DNA from: Pomphorhynchus laevis
Lineage: Eukaryota; Acanthocephala; Palaeacanthocephala; Echinorhynchida; Pomphorhynchidae
DNA length: 64,000 nt
Reading direction: 5' to 3'
NCBI GenBank assembly: GCA_012934845.2
Contig: WNNJ02002486.1
Span: 93,817 to 157,816, forward strand
Part shown: positions 35,240 through 47,364 of the stretch, one piece after another
Position numbering within the stretch: the stretch's first letter is position 1
How the letters are laid out: each line of letters starts with the position of its first letter
Translations under genes and position numbers: made by a program
Notes under the pieces: generated by a model
What the model was told of the DNA's origin: nothing
The model's database searches: none
What the model saw: the letters and a program-made list of their open reading frames with translations, nothing else

Positions 35240-38200
35240 TAAGGTAAGTGGTTTATTATCTACCGATGGTACTATGATTAACAAGGTACTCCCCCTATTC
35301 CGAAGTTAAGAAACTTAATTTTTATCAAACTAACCCAGCCTCAAGAGCGACATAAGCTTTTCTCAATATTTCTAAGGAGGTTTGTAAATGATTATCCCAA
35401 CAGGATTATTTTTAATTCTGTGAAAATGTTTGATTCAACTATAAAAATATCATTTGCTACCAATGAGCTAGCAACTGATCACGTTAATTTTTTCAAACGT
35501 AATCTCAATGGTCTTGGAATGATCAAGCATAAACCTATTCTCTCGACCTTGAGAATATCGAACTTCCATCCTCATCTAGAAGATGATGACCTTCAAGCTC
35601 TAAAATCCTTGTTCAAACTCTCGAACGTAAGGAATCTGAAAGACAAGAATGGTTTTCCGATTCCAGTTGCTTTCTGCTCGGCGGAATCCGGGCACAGTCT
35701 AACGTTATCCCAGTCAGCCTGCAACCCTTTCCTAGGTTATAACCTTCTCTTCTCTATAGTTGATGAGGACAACCTTACCTAACCCCATTGCAACGTCTGC
35801 CACGTCTGGGGGCACTGGGAATCAAATTGTTCAAAAGCTCGTATCTGCGGAGTATGCTCCATGGACTCATGCAGCTCATTACTAAAAGGGGAGAAATGTG
35901 TGGTTTCTCCCAAATGCGCGAACTGTAAAGGGGACCACCCTGCCTGGTCTAGAAAGTGCCCCTTTTTCAAAAAATACAGGAATGTTCACGTGTCTCCACC
36001 TGTTACTCCTAACAGACTGTCGGCTGCCACTGCAGCCATTCCGGTGAACCGTATGTCGGACAAGGATATTATACACCTTCTGGATTCCTACAAAAGATCT
36101 ACTAAAATGGACATGGAGAAACTTATATCTAGCATGCTTGCAACACTTTTCACAGCTCCTGAAATTTCATCGTCGGTCGTCCCAGTATCGAAGAAATCGC
36201 AGAAAAGAGGTGGAGCCACTCACTCTGTTCCTCCATTGAAGATTGGAAAATTACTACAACAGGCCTCCCAGGGAAATGAAGATAATGCCCGTGGGCAAGT
36301 GCACACCTTGGATAGCGCCAGTGGTAAAGGGGGTAACCCCTCCACCCCTGGCTCTGTCTAGGGATGTGGCAATCCCATACAGCTGACCTAACACAATGCA
36401 GGGTACTCGAGAGCCTTTTTCACTGAATATTCTTCAGTGGAATTCGGTAGGAGCTTCTGCCCTTAGACTTTTATCTGATAGAGATGCGGATGTTATAGTC
36501 CTTCAGGAGACGCGGTCTATCCGTATCCCCCAGGACATTACTCGATTCATCCCTAAGCACATTTGTTCCCACTATACTCCGTACATAACCCCTCCTCACT
36601 CATCTTCATCTCAAGGACTCTTGACCTTAGTTAAATGCTCTTTAAGATCCTCCCTCCTTTTAAATTATTCTTGTCCAGCCCTTTCTTGTTTAGTAGTTTC
36701 ACTCTGTAAGAACGATAAACGGCTTAGTCTAGCTAATGTCTACATCCGTCCAGGAGAGATTCACAAGAACCGTGACCTCCTGGATAGAATTATCGACAGC
36801 GGTTACGACATGGTTTAGGTGACTTCAACGACAGAACTGGTCGTTGGATTAATGCAGTACTCCGCAGAGCCAGGAACGGTTATCTTATTCATAAACCACC
36901 GTCACCCACCTTTCATTGCACATCAACGAATTCACTCCTCGATTTATTACTGCTTCATGAGAAGTGGTTGCTAAAACCCTTCTGTACGGAGCAGTCGCGG
37001 CAACATCTGTCCACCTCTCATGATCTAATTCGCTGGCGGATAGAAGAGGATACGCTGCTTCGAAGGAGATTCCACTTTGACCCCATCAGAGTGACTTTCT
37101 TTCAGGCTGCTATCCAACGCTTCCCCCGAATTTGTAATGAGAGTTTAACCGAATTTAATTCCTACCTCTCCTCGCAAGCCACCGCATTGCTTTCTACAAC
37201 CTATAAAGGTCGTATTGTCAGACACACTCCGACAAAACTAAAGACCCTATCATATTTGCTCCGTCTCCCCAATCTCTCTGCTTCTTCCAGACAAGTTCTC
37301 TCGAAGGAATATTGGAGCACTAGATATAGGTTCCAACTGGGTAGAGATAAGGTTAGCATTGCTTCCCTTAATCCATCCTAGTCTTCCTTTTGGAAGATAT
37401 TCAAGAAGGAAAAGTTTGTTTGTTGGAAGGATAGGGCTTTGGGCTGGATCGGTAGTACAGGCCTTGATCAAGTTTTGGAGGAGTCACTAGCCCTACACAA
37501 TTATGGAGCCACGCAATCTCCGCAACCAATCCCGTCATGGGGAGACTTCAGGTATAGATACCTATCTGTCACAGATATTCTCAACGCCTGGGGGCCTCTT
37601 CCGGGCACCTCCAAATCCGTCGCTCCACTCTCTTCTCGTGTCTGTCAGCTATTGACAGCCGATCAAAGAAGGGAGGTGGCCGTCACAATGCTATTAGCCA
37701 CCCCATCCGATGTGGCCGGCATCAACATTAGCAAGAGAATTTTTATTCCAAAAAAGTATCCGGTCTCTTGTCCTAAAGACCTGCGGCCCATTTCGATTCA
37801 AAATTCCCTCGTCTCGATCTACGAAAAAGCGCTTGCGCGTAGAATCCGCGTTCATCTAAGTAGGCGTAATTTAATCCCACCTGGTTTCCATGGGTTTGTC
37901 AAAGGTCGCTCGGTTCATTCAGCAGTTAATGACGTGCATCGGTTTTGTCAGGAGAACAGTCATCAGCTAGCTGTGGCTGTTTTCCTTGATTTTTCCGCTA
38001 CATTTGACCGCATTTCCATTCCATTTGTTATCTCTTCTCTCAGGTCACTCGGGTTGCCTGCGAGAATTGTTAACAGGGTGGAGATACTGCTGTACACCAA
38101 GCGATTCTTTTATGAAGACGACCCTGATGCGCATCAGTTCTACCCTATTACAGGTGTGCCTCAAGGCTCCCCTCTCTCTCCTATCTTATTTCTTGCTGCA

Positions 38201-38985
38201 TCCATTGAACTCTTTAAAATATTTAAACGCGAACAACGTCTAGTGGTATACGCTGATGATACCACAGCCCTGTTTTCTGGACGCAGGTGCAAAGACATAG
38301 TCTCGGACATCAGCCGTTTCTTTTTAAGATTAAAAGACCAGTTACCCAAGTCCAATCTTATTTTAAACTCCGCCAAATCGCAGGTGGTGGTCTTTCATGG
38401 CGCCAATGCAACAAAAAAAAGCTTAAGAGATTAGCACTCTCTGCCCTCTCCTCCATTTTGATAAATCAACCCCTCCCTGTCTTCACGAGTCGAGTAAAAT
38501 ACCTGGGGTTCACCATTACGGTGAACTGGTCGGCGAAAGCCGACCTGGATAGACTTAAACGTATCCTGAAGAGAGCTAGGTGGGCCCTGAAACGGGCCCA
38601 GCATCTGTCATTAATAGGGAAAACCCAGGTGCGCCTCTGGGGCACCTGGGCTATCTCGGGATTAGTCTTCTTTTCTAGAGGACGTCCCCCAGAGCAAAGG
38701 CTAAGGTTTCTCAAGCTGCTCATCTCGCGTTTACCCAGCATAGTCCGCTCCGATTGGACTCTTCGGGGGGGGTGAATGACCCCGGGTGGTTCAGTCGAAG
38801 GGCGGCGTGTTGGATTGGCTGTGGGGCTCAGATCCCGCCGGACCTGAGGCCATGATGAATGAAGACGACGAAGAGCGATCTTTTTGGAAACTTATTCTTT
38901 ATTGTCTCGCTTTTTTAGATAGTTAGTTAACTTTTTTTTCTTATCGGTTATATAGTTGTTAATAAAATCCTTATTATTATTTCTA
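35240..38985 (+). mobile_element. LINE family A, full-length copy (A10)
   Basis: ORF1 codes from about 35300 (IPKLRNLIFIKLTQPQERHK) to 36361. A start Met is not evident because an in-frame stop lies just upstream, so its N-terminus is broken. It contains the RRM-like region, three zinc knuckles split by one stop near 35782 (CNVCHVWGHWESNC, CGVC, CANCKGDHPAWSRKC) and a basic tail. ORF2 follows after 34 bp. The 3' UTR ends in AATCCTTATTATTATT. With A9 and A11 this is the least decayed copy. Confidence 0.8.
36396..38775 (+). pseudogene. LINE family A ORF2: APE endonuclease and reverse transcriptase
   Basis: Four long pieces, in order. The endonuclease (36396-36818: PFSLNILQWNSVGASALRLL, GRDADVIVLQETRSI, LANVYIRPG) continues after a shift with GDFNDRTGRW. 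The linker is at 36968-37381. The RT (37439-38434, 331 codons) has DLRPISIQNSLVSIYEKAL, FHGFVKGRSVHSAV, AVFLDFSATFDRISI, YPITGVPQGSPLSP and YADDTTALF (motif C). The thumb lies in a neighbouring frame to 38775. About four breaks are visible. Family ORF2 is about 820 residues and lacks RNase H. The protein nicks target DNA and primes reverse transcription of the element RNA. Confidence 0.75.
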
Positions 38986-38987
38986 CG

Positions 38988-39180
38988 GTACCGAAGTGTA
39001 TAAAGAAATTGTTAGGAACGCCTGTACTTATAAAAGTCAATAATATAAAGGTTTTCAGCGGGACCGGAGTGAAAGTTGTTGGCAAATGCAAAGTGACAGT
39101 AGCTTATGAAAGTCAATCCAAAAATCTCACGATTACTGCAACGGACACAAACGATAAAGCATTATTTGACCTTCCTTGAG
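38988..39180 (+). mobile_element. Gypsy-type LTR retrotransposon fossil, protease fragment
   Basis: About 64 codons in one frame resemble the C-terminal half of a Gypsy aspartic protease: LGTPVLIKVNNIKVFSGTGV followed by VKVVGKCKVTVAY and a diverged end. No LTRs, RT or integrase are nearby, so it is an isolated broken piece lying directly after the tail of LINE A10. Confidence 0.45.
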
Positions 39181-39634
39181 AATTAAAGATATGCATTTAC
39201 AGATGGAATATCAAGCATATTCCACTCTATAAAAAATTATCTAGCTAAGCTTTTTTGTTTGTATCAATAAGTTGAGTATGGCAAAACACGATTTATAGGT
39301 AACAAATAAAGAAATGTGAACCGTTTTTGCATGCTACGAAAATACATCTAAAGAACAACAAGAAGAAGCCCAATTAAACTAATGTTGAAAAGACAACTAC
39401 AACTTAAATAAAATTAATAACATTATTAATTCTTAAATAAAATGTGACTTAGATAAAGGGGAGCAAAAGATAAAAACATGACCGAGTAGCTGTAGTTCTA
39501 AGGTTTAAAGCAAATGACCTTTGTTGGCACTACGATATTGCGTGTGGATTTGGCGGAAGGTAACAATCAAAAATGGTATGGTTAATCTTAAGATTCATAT
39601 AATTTAGATTTATAAGGTAATATTTTTTATTCCA
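39181..39634. other. Non-coding stretch, nothing recognised
   Basis: AT-rich sequence with no supported frame or repeat. Confidence 0.4.
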
Positions 39635-39765
39635 ATTTTTATAAAATGATTAATAAATAATAAACAATATATCAGAATTTAGATTAAAGGTCATCAGGAG
39701 TAACTACTAGGTTATCAGGTATCGGCCCTTATTCCTCGACCTAACATAGGAGCAGAGACAAATGC
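39635..39765 (-). mobile_element. Naiad 3' end fragment, inverted (N4)
   Basis: The reverse complement matches the Naiad folded 3' UTR: GGCCGATACCTGATAACC, ACTCCTGATGACC and the downstream CTGATATATTG segment. It is the most diverged of the five tail copies. It shows that the conserved core of the fold is GTTAGGT(C/A)GAGGA...GGGCCGA(A/T)ACCTGAT...CTCCTGATGACC. Confidence 0.65.
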
Positions 39766-39813
39766 ACAGTACATGTTTCTTAAAAGTTCTAATTATAATA
39801 AATTAATTACAAT

Positions 39814-39860
39814 TTGAGAAAGGCGAAAGCCGAAACGTCAAATAAAATATTTTCTGTTGG
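39814..39860 (+). ncRNA. Decayed hammerhead-like motif
   Basis: TTGAGAA in place of CTGANGA, then A-GGC-GAAA-GCC and GAAACGTCAAATAAA. The hairpin and the GAAACGTC end are typical of Penelope-like hammerheads, but core positions C3 and G8 have changed, so activity is unlikely. Confidence 0.4.
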
Positions 39861-40559
39861 AAGTGACTATATTTATAAAATATACTTGGGTCATATTAAA
39901 GTGACCCCGAGCATTAATTGAGTCAACACAGTTACATGCATATCATTTCTTGATTTTACAGGTATATATATGAAAGGACAAGTGAAGGACACCATTCATC
40001 ATTTTCTCATGAATGATGTATCCAGTACTCAGGGTTCTAAATCAACGATTTTAACTATAGCCCACTTAAAATACAGATAAATAGTCACACTTGGCAATAC
40101 ATCGTCGAACGGCTGAACGTGTACAAATGATCCTACGCTAGTTCAAATTCGGAAACCAAAATAATTTCTGAGGAAAAATTTCAGTACTTAACACTGATGA
40201 GCCCGATGTGTACAATGAAAAACAAAATCAGGTAAAATGATATGAGCACTCATTCATCAGGGAATATGAATCTGGAAATTTGGAAGCGAATAATTTTTGG
40301 ATTTAAATCTACAATTATATATAATAAATAATGTTGGGTAACAATGATGTAACAATAATAATGATGTGATTAGGAAATCGTTGAATCGGCGCTAGTGATC
40401 TTTTAATGGATACCTTCATTTATTTTAGACAATTTTGCTAGATCACATAAGGGTACTTTCGCGACAGAAACTAGCTACGATAGCATTCCTTCATTACTTC
40501 CAATATGCCTGATTTTAGCCTGATATATTAGTATTGTTTCGTCCGCTACCACCGTCCAA

Positions 40560-40690
40560 TGATAAACCTGAACTCATCAGAAGGCTGTGTACCGCCGTAG
40601 GTTCCTATTGAACCCTATTTGCACATGCAGATTCAAACCTATATCTCGATCGGTAGTTCTACGCCTTGCTAAATCAGCTATCGATCCAGT
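40560..40690 (-). mobile_element. tRNA-derived SINE-like sequence
   Basis: The minus strand from about 40690 reads as a tRNA-like head: GGATCGATAGCTGATTTAGC (A-box region), AAGGCGTAGAACTACCGATC (anticodon arm region), then GGTTTGAATCTG (B box). Spacing fits a pol III promoter. The 3' end and tail are not clear. It could also be a decayed tRNA pseudogene. Confidence 0.45.
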
Positions 40691-40796
40691 ATAGCATGAA
40701 ATTTTTCAGTATATAAACCTTCAATGTAATGAATTTTTGATACCGAATTTTCCAGGATGCATTCAAAGCATTCTTTGAATGTATGATAAGGAATGT

Positions 40797-42355
40797 ATAT
40801 ATCTAGATATTAACATTAAATTTACAAGAAACATATTTTGCATGAGCATTCATGCATACCATATAATATAAAATATAATACATTAAATAATGAAATTTTA
40901 AGAATTGCAACAATATGTAATGATATTGGCTTTCTTCAAAATCATTTAAATAATTTAATAGATACATATTTTAAACTAGGTTACTATAAAAATACCATCA
41001 AACAGAAAATAGTAAAATATATAAATCAACACAATAATATAAAGAATAAATTTAAAACTTATTAGCGGAAAAGTTTAATTGATGGATAATAAATAATATA
41101 CTTTGTATTAGAATAAGATACTATAAATTTATCAAGAAAGCCTTATTCTTAACAAAACCAATATTGATGATAAGGTGTATATCTAGATATGAACATTAAA
41201 TTAACATTAACTAAAACTACTATTAATTTATATCGTAAAGATGACATATTTAAATTTACAAGAAACATATTTTTGCATGAGCATTCATGTATACCATATA
41301 GTATAAAATATAATACATTAAATAATGAAATTTTAAGAATTGCAACAATTTGTAATGATATCGGCTTTCTTCAAAATCATTAAAATAATTAAACAGATAC
41401 ATATTATAAACTAGGTTACTATAAAAATAACATCAAACAGAAAATAGTAAAATATATAAATCAACACAATATTATTAAAAATAATAATATTATAATTTTT
41501 AAATATTACAATTTATTACTATTTCTAAATAGTCATTAGCATGTATTGGCCACGTTATTATGTTGGGTAGAGGCATAGGGGTCAAAACATTATAGCGTAG
41601 CAGTTCCTCCTGTTATTTAAATAATAGTTATTTAAATTATTAAGCGAAATTTTTTATTGATAATAAACAATATACTTTGTATTATAATAAGATACCATAT
41701 AATCAAATTTCATCAGAAGAAATACGTCATCATAATGTATTTGGAACCGCTGATATGTTGGGTAGAGGAATAGTGACAACCTGATAACATAACAGTTCCT
41801 CCTAATGACCTCTAATCCATATTCTGATACATCGTCTGTTATTTATTAATCAATTCATAATAATTGACTTTTATTTTAAATTTAAATTTTAACTTGATAC
41901 AAATTATAAAAAATATTATATAGCAGTTTTAAAAGCCCTGCATTTTGTTGATTATTTCAGTTATTGGGATATTTTTCTTACGATGACAAATCATATAAAA
42001 ATGACCCCAACGCTAATGGCGGTGGCACGGCGTCTACAATAAATTTCAGATCACCATAATCATATAAAAATGAATATAATAGTCTAACAAATAATGTATT
42101 GCTGATTGACGTTATTTTACCAAAATATAATCTAATTCTTATTGTGATACAACGTCTGTTATTAGTCAATTCATAAAATTTGACTTTTAGTTAAAATTTC
42201 AACTTATAATTTTTAACTTGATTTAAATTATATAAAATCTGATAACAATTATTTATTATTTAATTATAAAATTTTGATTTAGAATGATTTTTATTTTTGT
42301 TCATTTTATAATTATATTAAATGCGTAGACTCAGTGAGCTGATTTGATTTATTTC
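40797..42355 (+). mobile_element. Naiad 3' ends in tandem (N3)
   Basis: Four partial units in the same orientation. 40797-41110 holds the RT C-terminus (HEHSCIPYNIKYNTLNNEIL) and its stop. 41110-41660 repeats that region from LTLTKTTINLYRKDDIFKFT through the folded 3' UTR. 41660-41930 holds a further tail. About 42120-42355 holds the last tail with the pseudo-LTR ending TTAGCTGATTTGATTT-like. Each unit is 5'-truncated inside the RT or later. Such chains fit the complex tandem insertions known for Penelope-like elements. Confidence 0.75.
42002..42060. repeat. 59-bp dispersed repeat, copy 1
   Basis: TGACCCCAACGCTAATGGCG to CAGATCACCATAAT, with one mismatch to 42682-42740. The segment is GC-rich in an AT-rich context and lies between two Naiad tails. 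On the minus strand it reads YGDLKFIVDAVPPPLALG. Origin unknown. Confidence 0.7.
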
Positions 42356-43553
42356 ATTTTGTCGTGGATAGATTATATTCAGTTACGGGAGCCACTCTAT
42401 TTTTACCAATTCAGTCTATAGATCCGCAAACTCATTGCTGCCCTATGCTGATCAAGATATTTATTATTGAACATAAAGCTGGTTCCATTTACATATCCTT
42501 CTATCGTCTATTTCATTTACTTTAAATATTAAAGTAGATTCATGTATGAGAATAAGTCCTATGTGAACGGTTACAATTAACAAAACTTGGCTTTTCCTTT
42601 CTCATTTCGTAGTTTAGTGATACATGATCACCAGCGCAGAGCACACAGCAGGGACTACTTTCTAAACACATGTTTGAGAACTGACCCCAACGCTAATAGC
42701 GGTGGCACGGCGTCTACAATAAATTTCAGATCACCATAATTAAATGTGATAAATTTGATGGCTTGACACGAAATTCTAAGTTGTGAATATCTAAAAGTTT
42801 GTGAATCACCTATAGCTCTTTTTACAATAAAAGTGACTTTCACCTGAAACGAGCTGTAAGCTTGATTAGATGTTTGTATTATTATTGTCAAGTAGTTTTA
42901 GTTTATTCTAGAACATCTTGCTATGGATAACGGCACAACATCCTTAAGAATAGCCGTGGATTGCAAAGAAAAGTTCGTATCCCTTAGGGAGATAAGTTAT
43001 CTTTGACAGTACCCTTTATGATATTCTAAAAAATAACTGATTTCTTTCAGTTAATTTTCAGCGCAAAAGTATTCGGTCTCGTCGGTAGGAGAATTGTTTG
43101 CGATGTAAAATCCTTATCACTATTTATAGCTGCGTGAACAGCTAAGTTTGAACTTCTTTCCTGTGGGCTTTGATTTCGACTTGGCTAACATAATTACCAA
43201 AAATAAAAATGTTAAATTTAACGAAAAAGCGACAAAAATAACATAATTCACAAACTATCAAATTGTGACGACTAAATATCTCCGCAAATTTAAGTATATT
43301 CATTCTTATTACCAGCGTTTGAATATTCACTGAATAAAATGCTTGATTGCAAAACGCGATTGATAAACTTGCAAGGAATAGTACAAATAATAATTGAAGT
43401 TCTTACCATAAAAATAGCTCATGTAAGCTGTTACCGTACAAAATATTTGCTTACCTTGCTCTTAAAATTGTTATATCTCATATAAGTGTATACTATCGCC
43501 TTTATTCCTGTGCGACGTTGACGTGAATACGTTCTTATTTCATTGTTATCGTT
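42356..43553. other. Non-coding stretch, one short repeat copy
   Basis: Apart from the 59-bp repeat at 42682-42740 nothing is supported. The short minus-strand frames here (42655-42891, 43142-43330) show no domain. Confidence 0.4.
42682..42740. repeat. 59-bp dispersed repeat, copy 2
   Basis: Same as 42002-42060 with a single substitution. The flanks differ, so the repeat unit is short and its edges are sharp. Confidence 0.7.
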
Positions 43554-43685
43554 GTAAGTAAGTAAGTAAGGGTTTTATTAATAACTATATAACTGACAAT
43601 AAAAAAAACTTAAGAAACAAAAACATGCAAAAAACTTTAAATAGAAGCTGTTCACGACGTGTATTTTGAAATCTTCAACTTATAT

Positions 43686-46139
43686 TCACGGCCTCAGGTC
43701 CAGAGGGATCTGAGCCCCTCGGCCACACCAGCGCGCCGCCCTCTGACTGAACCATTCGGGGTCTCTCACACACCTAAGGGTCCAGTCAAGGCGGACTATG
43801 GTTGGTAATCTCGAGATGAGGAGCTTGAGAAACCTTAGTCGTTGTTCTGGGGGACGTTCTCGTGAGAAGAAGACTAATCCCGAGATAGCCCAAGTACCCC
43901 AGAGGCGCACTTGGGTTATCCCATTCAGTGACAGATGCTGGGCCCGTTTCAGAGCCCACCTAGCTTTCTTCAGGATACGTTTAAGTCTATCCAGGTCAGC
44001 TTTTGCCGACCAATTCACCGTAACGGTGAACCCCAGATATTTTACTCGACTCGTGAAGATGGGGAGTGGTTGATGCTGCAAAATGGAGGAGAGTGCAGAG
44101 AGTGCTAGTCTCTTAAGTTTCTTTTTGGTGGCAGGAACGCCATTAAAGACAACCACCTGTGATTTAGAGGAGTTTAAAATAAGATTGGATGGGGGCAACT
44201 GATCTTTTAATCTTAAAAAGAAACGGCTGATGTCAGAGATTACATCTTTGCACCTGCGTCCAGAGAACAAGGCTGTGGTATCATCAGCATATACCACTAG
44301 ATGTTGATCACGTTTAAAATTCTTGAATAGAACAATGGATGCAGCAAGATATAAGATAGGAGAAAGTGGGGATCCTTGAGGTACACCCGTAATAGGGTAG
44401 AACTGACGCGCATCAGGGTCGTCTTCATAGTAGAACCGCTTGGTGTACAGCAATATCTCCACCCTGTTAACAATTCTCGCAGGCAACCCGAGGGACCTGA
44501 GAGAGGAGATAACGAAGGGAATGGAGATCCGGTCAAATGCAGCTGAAAAATCAAGAAAAACAGCCACAACAAGCTGATGACTATTATCCTGACAAAACTG
44601 ATGCACTTCACCAATTGTTGAATAGACCGAGCGCCCTTTGACAAACCCATGAAAACTCGGTGGGATCAAATTACGCCTACATAAATGAACGCGGATTCTA
44701 CGCGCAAGCGCTTTCTCGTAGATGGATATGAGGGCGTTTTGAATCGAGATGGGCCGCAGATCTTTAGGACAAGTGATTAATCTCTTTTTAGGTAAAAAAC
44801 TCGACGGCTGATGTTGATGTCCGCTATGTCAGACGGGGAGGCTAATAGCATTGTGATGGCGACCTCCTTTCTCTGATTGTATGTCAAAAGCTGACAGACA
44901 CGAGTGGTGAGTGGCGCGTGGGATTTGGAGGTGCCCGGGAGTGGTCCCCAGGAGTTAAGGATATCTGTAACAGATAAGTCCCTACTCCTGAAGTCACACC
45001 AAGGCGGGATTGGTTGGGGAGAATGAGTGGCTCCATAATTATGTAAGGAAAGTGACTCCTCTAAAACTTTGTCAAGGCCTATGCTACCAATCCAAACCAA
45101 GGCTCAATCCTTCCAGCAAACAAACTTCTCCTTCTTGAATATCTTCCAGAAGGAAGCCTGAGAAGGGTTTAGGCGAGCAATGCTTGCCCTATCCCTGCTC
45201 AGCTGGAGCCTATATCTAGAGCTCCAATATTCATTCGAGAGGATATGTCTGGCAGAAACAGAGAGATTGGGAAGGTGTAACATTTTAGCTAGGACCTTGA
45301 GCTTTGTTGGAGTAGGATTGTATATTCGACCTTTATAGGTAGTCGAAAGTATCGCGGTAGCTTGCGATGAGAGGTAGGAATTAAATTCGGTCAAACTCTC
45401 AATTCCAATTCTGGGGAAGAGTTGGATAGCTGCCTGAAAGAAGGCCACTCTAATAGGGTCAAAGTGAAACCTTCTTCTAAGCAACGTATCGTCCTCTAGC
45501 CGCCAGCGAATTAGGTCATGAGAGGTGGTCTGTTGTTGACGCGACTGCTCGGTGCAAATGGGTTTCAACAACCACATCTTATGTAGCAGTAATATGTCGA
45601 GGAGATAATTTGTTGTAGAGCAATGAAAGGTTGGGGAAGGTGGTTTATGAATAAGATAGTCGATCCTTGCTCTTCGGAGTGCTGCATTAATCCAACGACC
45701 AGTTATGTCGTTGAAGTCACCAAGTAACATGTCATAACCGCTCCCCAATATTTGATCCAAGTCACGGTTCTTGTGAATTTCTCCTGGCCGAATTTAGAAT
45801 TGGCTATGCTCATACGCTTACCGTTCTTACAAAGTGATATAGCTAAACAAAATAGGGCTGGACAAGAGTAGTTTAATAGGAGGGATGATCTTAATGAGCT
45901 TTTTACTAGGGTTAAAAGACCTTGAGATGAAGAGGAGTGAGGGGGGTTATGTAAGGAGTAAAGTGGGTGTATATGTGCTTAGGGATAAATCGAGTAATAT
46001 CCTGGGGGAGACGGATAGACCGCGTCTCCTGAAGGACTATAACATCTGCATCTCTACCAGATAGAAGGCTAAGGGCGGAAGCACCTCCCGAATTCCACTG
46101 AAGGATATTCAGTGAAAAAGGCCCTTGATTACTTCCCAT
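43686..46139 (-). pseudogene. LINE family A ORF2, about three breaks
   Basis: Starts MGSNQGPFSLNILQWNSGGA at 46139. The pieces are endonuclease part 1 (46139-45912), endonuclease end plus linker (45760-45104, with MLLGDFNDITGRW and DILLLHKMWLL), pre-RT (45100-44777, ending VFYLKRD) and RT (44669-43686). The RT has VAVFLDFSAAFDRISIPFVI, YPITGVPQGSPLSPILYLAA, YADDTTALF and thumb KYLGFTVTVNWSAKADLDR, ending GAQIPLDLRP. Shifts fall between the pieces, near 45765-45910, 45100 and 44670-44780. Catalytic Asp residues of RT motifs A and C are kept. No RNase H is present. Confidence 0.8.
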
Positions 46140-46173
46140 TGCGTAAGTGTTACCGAAGTGGGACGCCCTCCAC

Positions 46174-47364
46174 CTAGTCGCAACTAGAGGCGGAAAGGTC
46201 GCCTTTACCGCTTCCCGTCACGACAAATGGAGTCGCTTGCCCACGGGCGATATCTTCATTTCCCTCGTTAGCCATAGCCCAGATCGAATCCTTCCGAGCA
46301 AGCTTCAGAGCAGCTATGCTCAGCGCTGACCCGTTTCGTTTCTTAGATTTTGGTGGCTTCTTAATATTGTTAGTCTTCCCAGTAGGAGGAGAACGGAAGG
46401 ATTCCGCTAATTGACCCACCAATTTTTGGACCAATTTTTCAAGTTGAATCATTGATGCCTGATGCTGCATTTCAATAAGTTTAAGAATTTCCGTATTCGG
46501 CATCCTGTCGTCTTTCTTGTTAGACGAGGCAGCTTCCACGAAGCTATTCGGTTTTGCTGTCACACCCCTGTGTCTCTTTTGGTACGCTTTAAAGATTTTA
46601 CACTTTTTTGACCATGCGGGGTGCTCACCACCGCAGTTTGCGCAAAATGGCTTACTTTCGCACTTCTCAAGATGTATAGCAGTTGTACCACACACGCCGC
46701 ACTTATGGGGTAGAGAACAGCCAGCAGACCAATGCCCCCACTGATGGCAATTGTTGCAGTGAGGGTACGTTAGTGAGTCGGTTTCGATTATTGAAAATCT
46801 CAAATTATACCCCATAAAAGGATTGCATGTTGAAATCGATAGTTTTAGAGCTTCATCAACCGGGGCGTTGCAGAACGCCACGGGAATGGGGAAGCCTTTA
46901 ATCCCTTTTATAAAGCGCACGTTAGAGATTTTGTAATCAGTTTCTAGGGCTGATATATCTTGTTCTGAAATGTATGTGGGCATATTATTTATCTTTATTG
47001 TTGCCAGGATTGGTTTGGAAGCAATTATACCTTGTTCCGAATGCTCTTTTTTAAAGTAGTCTACGTAGGACATTGCCAGATCAGGAGTGCAGAATGAGAT
47101 TTTAATCTCAGATTCATAATATTTAATCGCATTGAACAATATCCTTTTTTTAAATCGATCGGCAAAGCCTCTTATAAAAACATTAAACATGTTCTGCCTT
47201 TCCAGAGGCACCAAAAGTCTGATAATCACGAGGTTGGATAATTTTAGTACCGGGGGGAGTTCCCCCTCCGAAATATATTCAAGAGAAGCTAAATCTCCAC
47301 TTACCTCGTTTATTGCATTGGCAGAAAAATTAGTTTTCATTGAGTTCTTTGAACGCTCCGGCAT
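46174..47364 (-). CDS. LINE family A ORF1: gag-like RNA-binding protein, intact
   Basis: Complete frame of 396 residues starting MPERSKNSMKTN. Residues about 38-195 form an RRM-like region with the family signature ELPPVLKLSNLVIIRLLVPL. Three zinc knuckles follow: C203-X2-C-X4-H-X4-C216, C222-X2-C-X5-H-X3-C235 and C241-X2-C-X3-H-X6-C255. The third (CANCGGEHPAWSKKC) is the form typical of Jockey/I-group ORF1 proteins. The C-terminal 140 residues are Lys-rich (KKPPKSKKR) and end GKGDLSASSCD. The protein is expected to coat the element RNA for transport and target-primed reverse transcription. The start is supported by the same Met plus S/P-E-R in A1 and A6. Confidence 0.8.
   Translation of the reverse strand: MPERSKNSMKTNFSANAINEVSGDLASLEYISEGELPPVLKLSNLVIIRLLVPLERQNMFNVFIRGFADRFKKRILFNAIKYYESEIKISFCTPDLAMSYVDYFKKEHSEQGIIASKPILATIKINNMPTYISEQDISALETDYKISNVRFIKGIKGFPIPVAFCNAPVDEALKLSISTCNPFMGYNLRFSIIETDSLTYPHCNNCHQWGHWSAGCSLPHKCGVCGTTAIHLEKCESKPFCANCGGEHPAWSKKCKIFKAYQKRHRGVTAKPNSFVEAASSNKKDDRMPNTEILKLIEMQHQASMIQLEKLVQKLVGQLAESFRSPPTGKTNNIKKPPKSKKRNGSALSIAALKLARKDSIWAMANEGNEDIARGQATPFVVTGSGKGDLSASSCD

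Noticed and set aside
43798-44073. Plus-strand frames opposite LINE RT (also 38466-38741, 16766-16993, 30748-30960 and similar)
   Set aside because: They recur at the same place on the antisense strand of every family A copy and show no domain, so they are shadows of ORF2.
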